A program made the translations under genes and the position numbers. Below, one piece after another: positions 63,191 to 64,000 of a stretch of DNA of 64,000 nt. Position 1 is the first letter of the stretch. Each line of letters opens with the position of its first letter. The DNA lies in NCBI GenBank assembly GCA_017983465.1, contig JAGOBK010000001.1, forward strand, positions 186,001 to 250,000, given 5' to 3'. The notes under the pieces were generated by a model. The model saw only the letters and a list, made by a program, of their open reading frames with translations. It was not told the DNA's origin and made no database searches. This stretch comes from Crocinitomicaceae bacterium (GTDB lineage Bacteria > Bacteroidota > Bacteroidia > Flavobacteriales_D > Crocinitomicaceae).

Positions 63191-64000
63191 ATGCGAGCAG
63201 TCATTAATGGAGTAGGGAGTTACATCCCTGAAATAAGGGTAAGAAATGAAGACTTTATTGATCATGTTTTTCACAGTGATTACCAGGTAAAGATCACAGA
63301 AGAATCGGCTTCAATCATTCGAAAATTTGAAAAAATCACTGGAATTTCAGAACGAAGGTATGTAGGTGAGGAACTTAACAATGATGATATTGCCTTGATT
63401 GCAGCTGAGCGAGCATTACAATCTTCTAGCATAAATCGAGAAGAACTTGATTACATACTTGTAGCGCATAATTATGGGAATGTTGCGCATGGATCCAATC
63501 GCTCAGATTTCATGCCGAGTATTGCAACTCGTGTTAAACACCAATTGGGTATTCGAAACAATAATTGTGTGGCCTTCGATATTATTTTTGGATGTCCAGG
63601 TTGGGTTGAAGCAATGATTCAGGCCTCCATATATATTCAATCTGGTCAAGCGAAGAATTGTTTAGTGATTGGCTCGGAAACACTTTCTAGAGTAGTCGAT
63701 CCGTCAGACAGAGATTCAATGATTTTCGCAGATGGCTCAGGAGCATGTGTTTTAAGTGCATCAACTGATGAAAAGACAGGTGTTCTTGGACATGCTAGTC
63801 AAACCTTTTCATTTGAAGAAGCTGATTTTTTATACAATGCAAAGTCATTTGGAAAGCAAGAAAACGAACAAGATCGCTTCATTAAAATGCAAGGAAGAAA
63901 GATTTATGAATTCGCGTTAAATCACGTTCCGTTGGCTATGAAAATGGCTTTAGAAAAAAGTAGTGTTGAGTTAAGTCACTTAAAAAAAGTGTTACTGCAT
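63191..64000 (+). CDS. 3-oxoacyl-ACP synthase III (FabH-like), partial
   Basis: The first 270 codons of a thiolase-fold enzyme, cut by the window end. It begins MRAVINGVGSYIPEIRVRNE, a typical FabH start, and the active-site Cys is near residue 135 in FDIIFGCPGWVEAM. The region AHNYGNVAHGSN is of the divergent type seen in 3-oxoacyl-ACP synthase III family members of secondary and polyketide or pigment pathways. The His and Asn of the catalytic triad are partly beyond the edge. Role: condensation of acyl-CoA with malonyl-ACP or a related reaction. Confidence 0.85.
   Translation, partial: MRAVINGVGSYIPEIRVRNEDFIDHVFHSDYQVKITEESASIIRKFEKITGISERRYVGEELNNDDIALIAAERALQSSSINREELDYILVAHNYGNVAHGSNRSDFMPSIATRVKHQLGIRNNNCVAFDIIFGCPGWVEAMIQASIYIQSGQAKNCLVIGSETLSRVVDPSDRDSMIFADGSGACVLSASTDEKTGVLGHASQTFSFEEADFLYNAKSFGKQENEQDRFIKMQGRKIYEFALNHVPLAMKMALEKSSVELSHLKKVLLH

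Overview
The window reads as the chromosome of a Bacteroidetes (Flavobacteriia-type, possibly Crocinitomicaceae/Fluviicola-like) bacterium. Evidence: several secreted proteins with type IX secretion (T9SS) type A or B C-terminal sorting domains, a FecA-like TonB-dependent receptor, small outer-membrane beta-barrels, an RteC-type regulator, promoters of the TAnnTTTG kind, and a generally AT-rich base composition. No taxonomic marker gene is present, so the family-level guess is inference.

Layout. 1-2605: minus-strand hypothetical genes (a frameshifted partial gene, a HEPN-like protein, a DUF4145 protein). 2969-5430: a tightly coupled operon of a small protein, a multi-pass membrane protein, a HisKA_3-type histidine kinase and a NarL/LuxR response regulator. 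5587-8689: two secreted T9SS substrates closed by a strong terminator. 8990-26801: a roughly 18 kb, all-plus-strand, almost gapless island that differs in base composition from its flanks. It encodes many short single-TM proteins, a row of small beta-rich proteins, a transglutaminase-like protein, two peptidoglycan hydrolases, holin- and spanin-like proteins, two spike-like proteins sharing a KQIEG motif, and a module of N6-adenine methyltransferase, JAB/RadC-like protein, giant SF2 helicase and RecA-like ATPase. I recognise no terminase, portal, tail, integrase or relaxase. My best reading is an undescribed tailless, probably membrane-containing provirus or virus-derived element. 26992-42500: accessory, very AT-rich DNA with an unknown gene pair, an AbiEi/AbiEii system, two large T9SS proteins, an OLD-family nuclease operon, and a mobile-element core (Toprim primase/ATPase, excisionase-like HTH, RteC) ending at a degenerate tRNA-Ser-like 3' end and terminator. 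42850-64000: ordinary chromosome with beta-barrels, an ECF sigma/anti-sigma pair, an RCC1-repeat T9SS protein, a duplicated outer-membrane protein pair, an MFS transporter, a TonB receptor, a ferritin-VIT1 transporter, a nitroreductase, a GH38-like enzyme and the start of a FabH-like synthase.

The signals I consider most worth pursuing are: (1) the virus-like island; (2) a palindrome TAGAA-N4-TTCTA found in seven intergenic copies at five loci, placed about 72-73 bp upstream of plausible -7 elements and including the two-component operon itself; (3) two A-tract sites (A10 in the island's muramidase gene, A9 in rteC) where a -1 shift restores a sensible longer protein; (4) large palindromes upstream of rteC and between the unknown gene pair and AbiE. 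All functional names come from reading motifs by eye; no database search or structure prediction was run.
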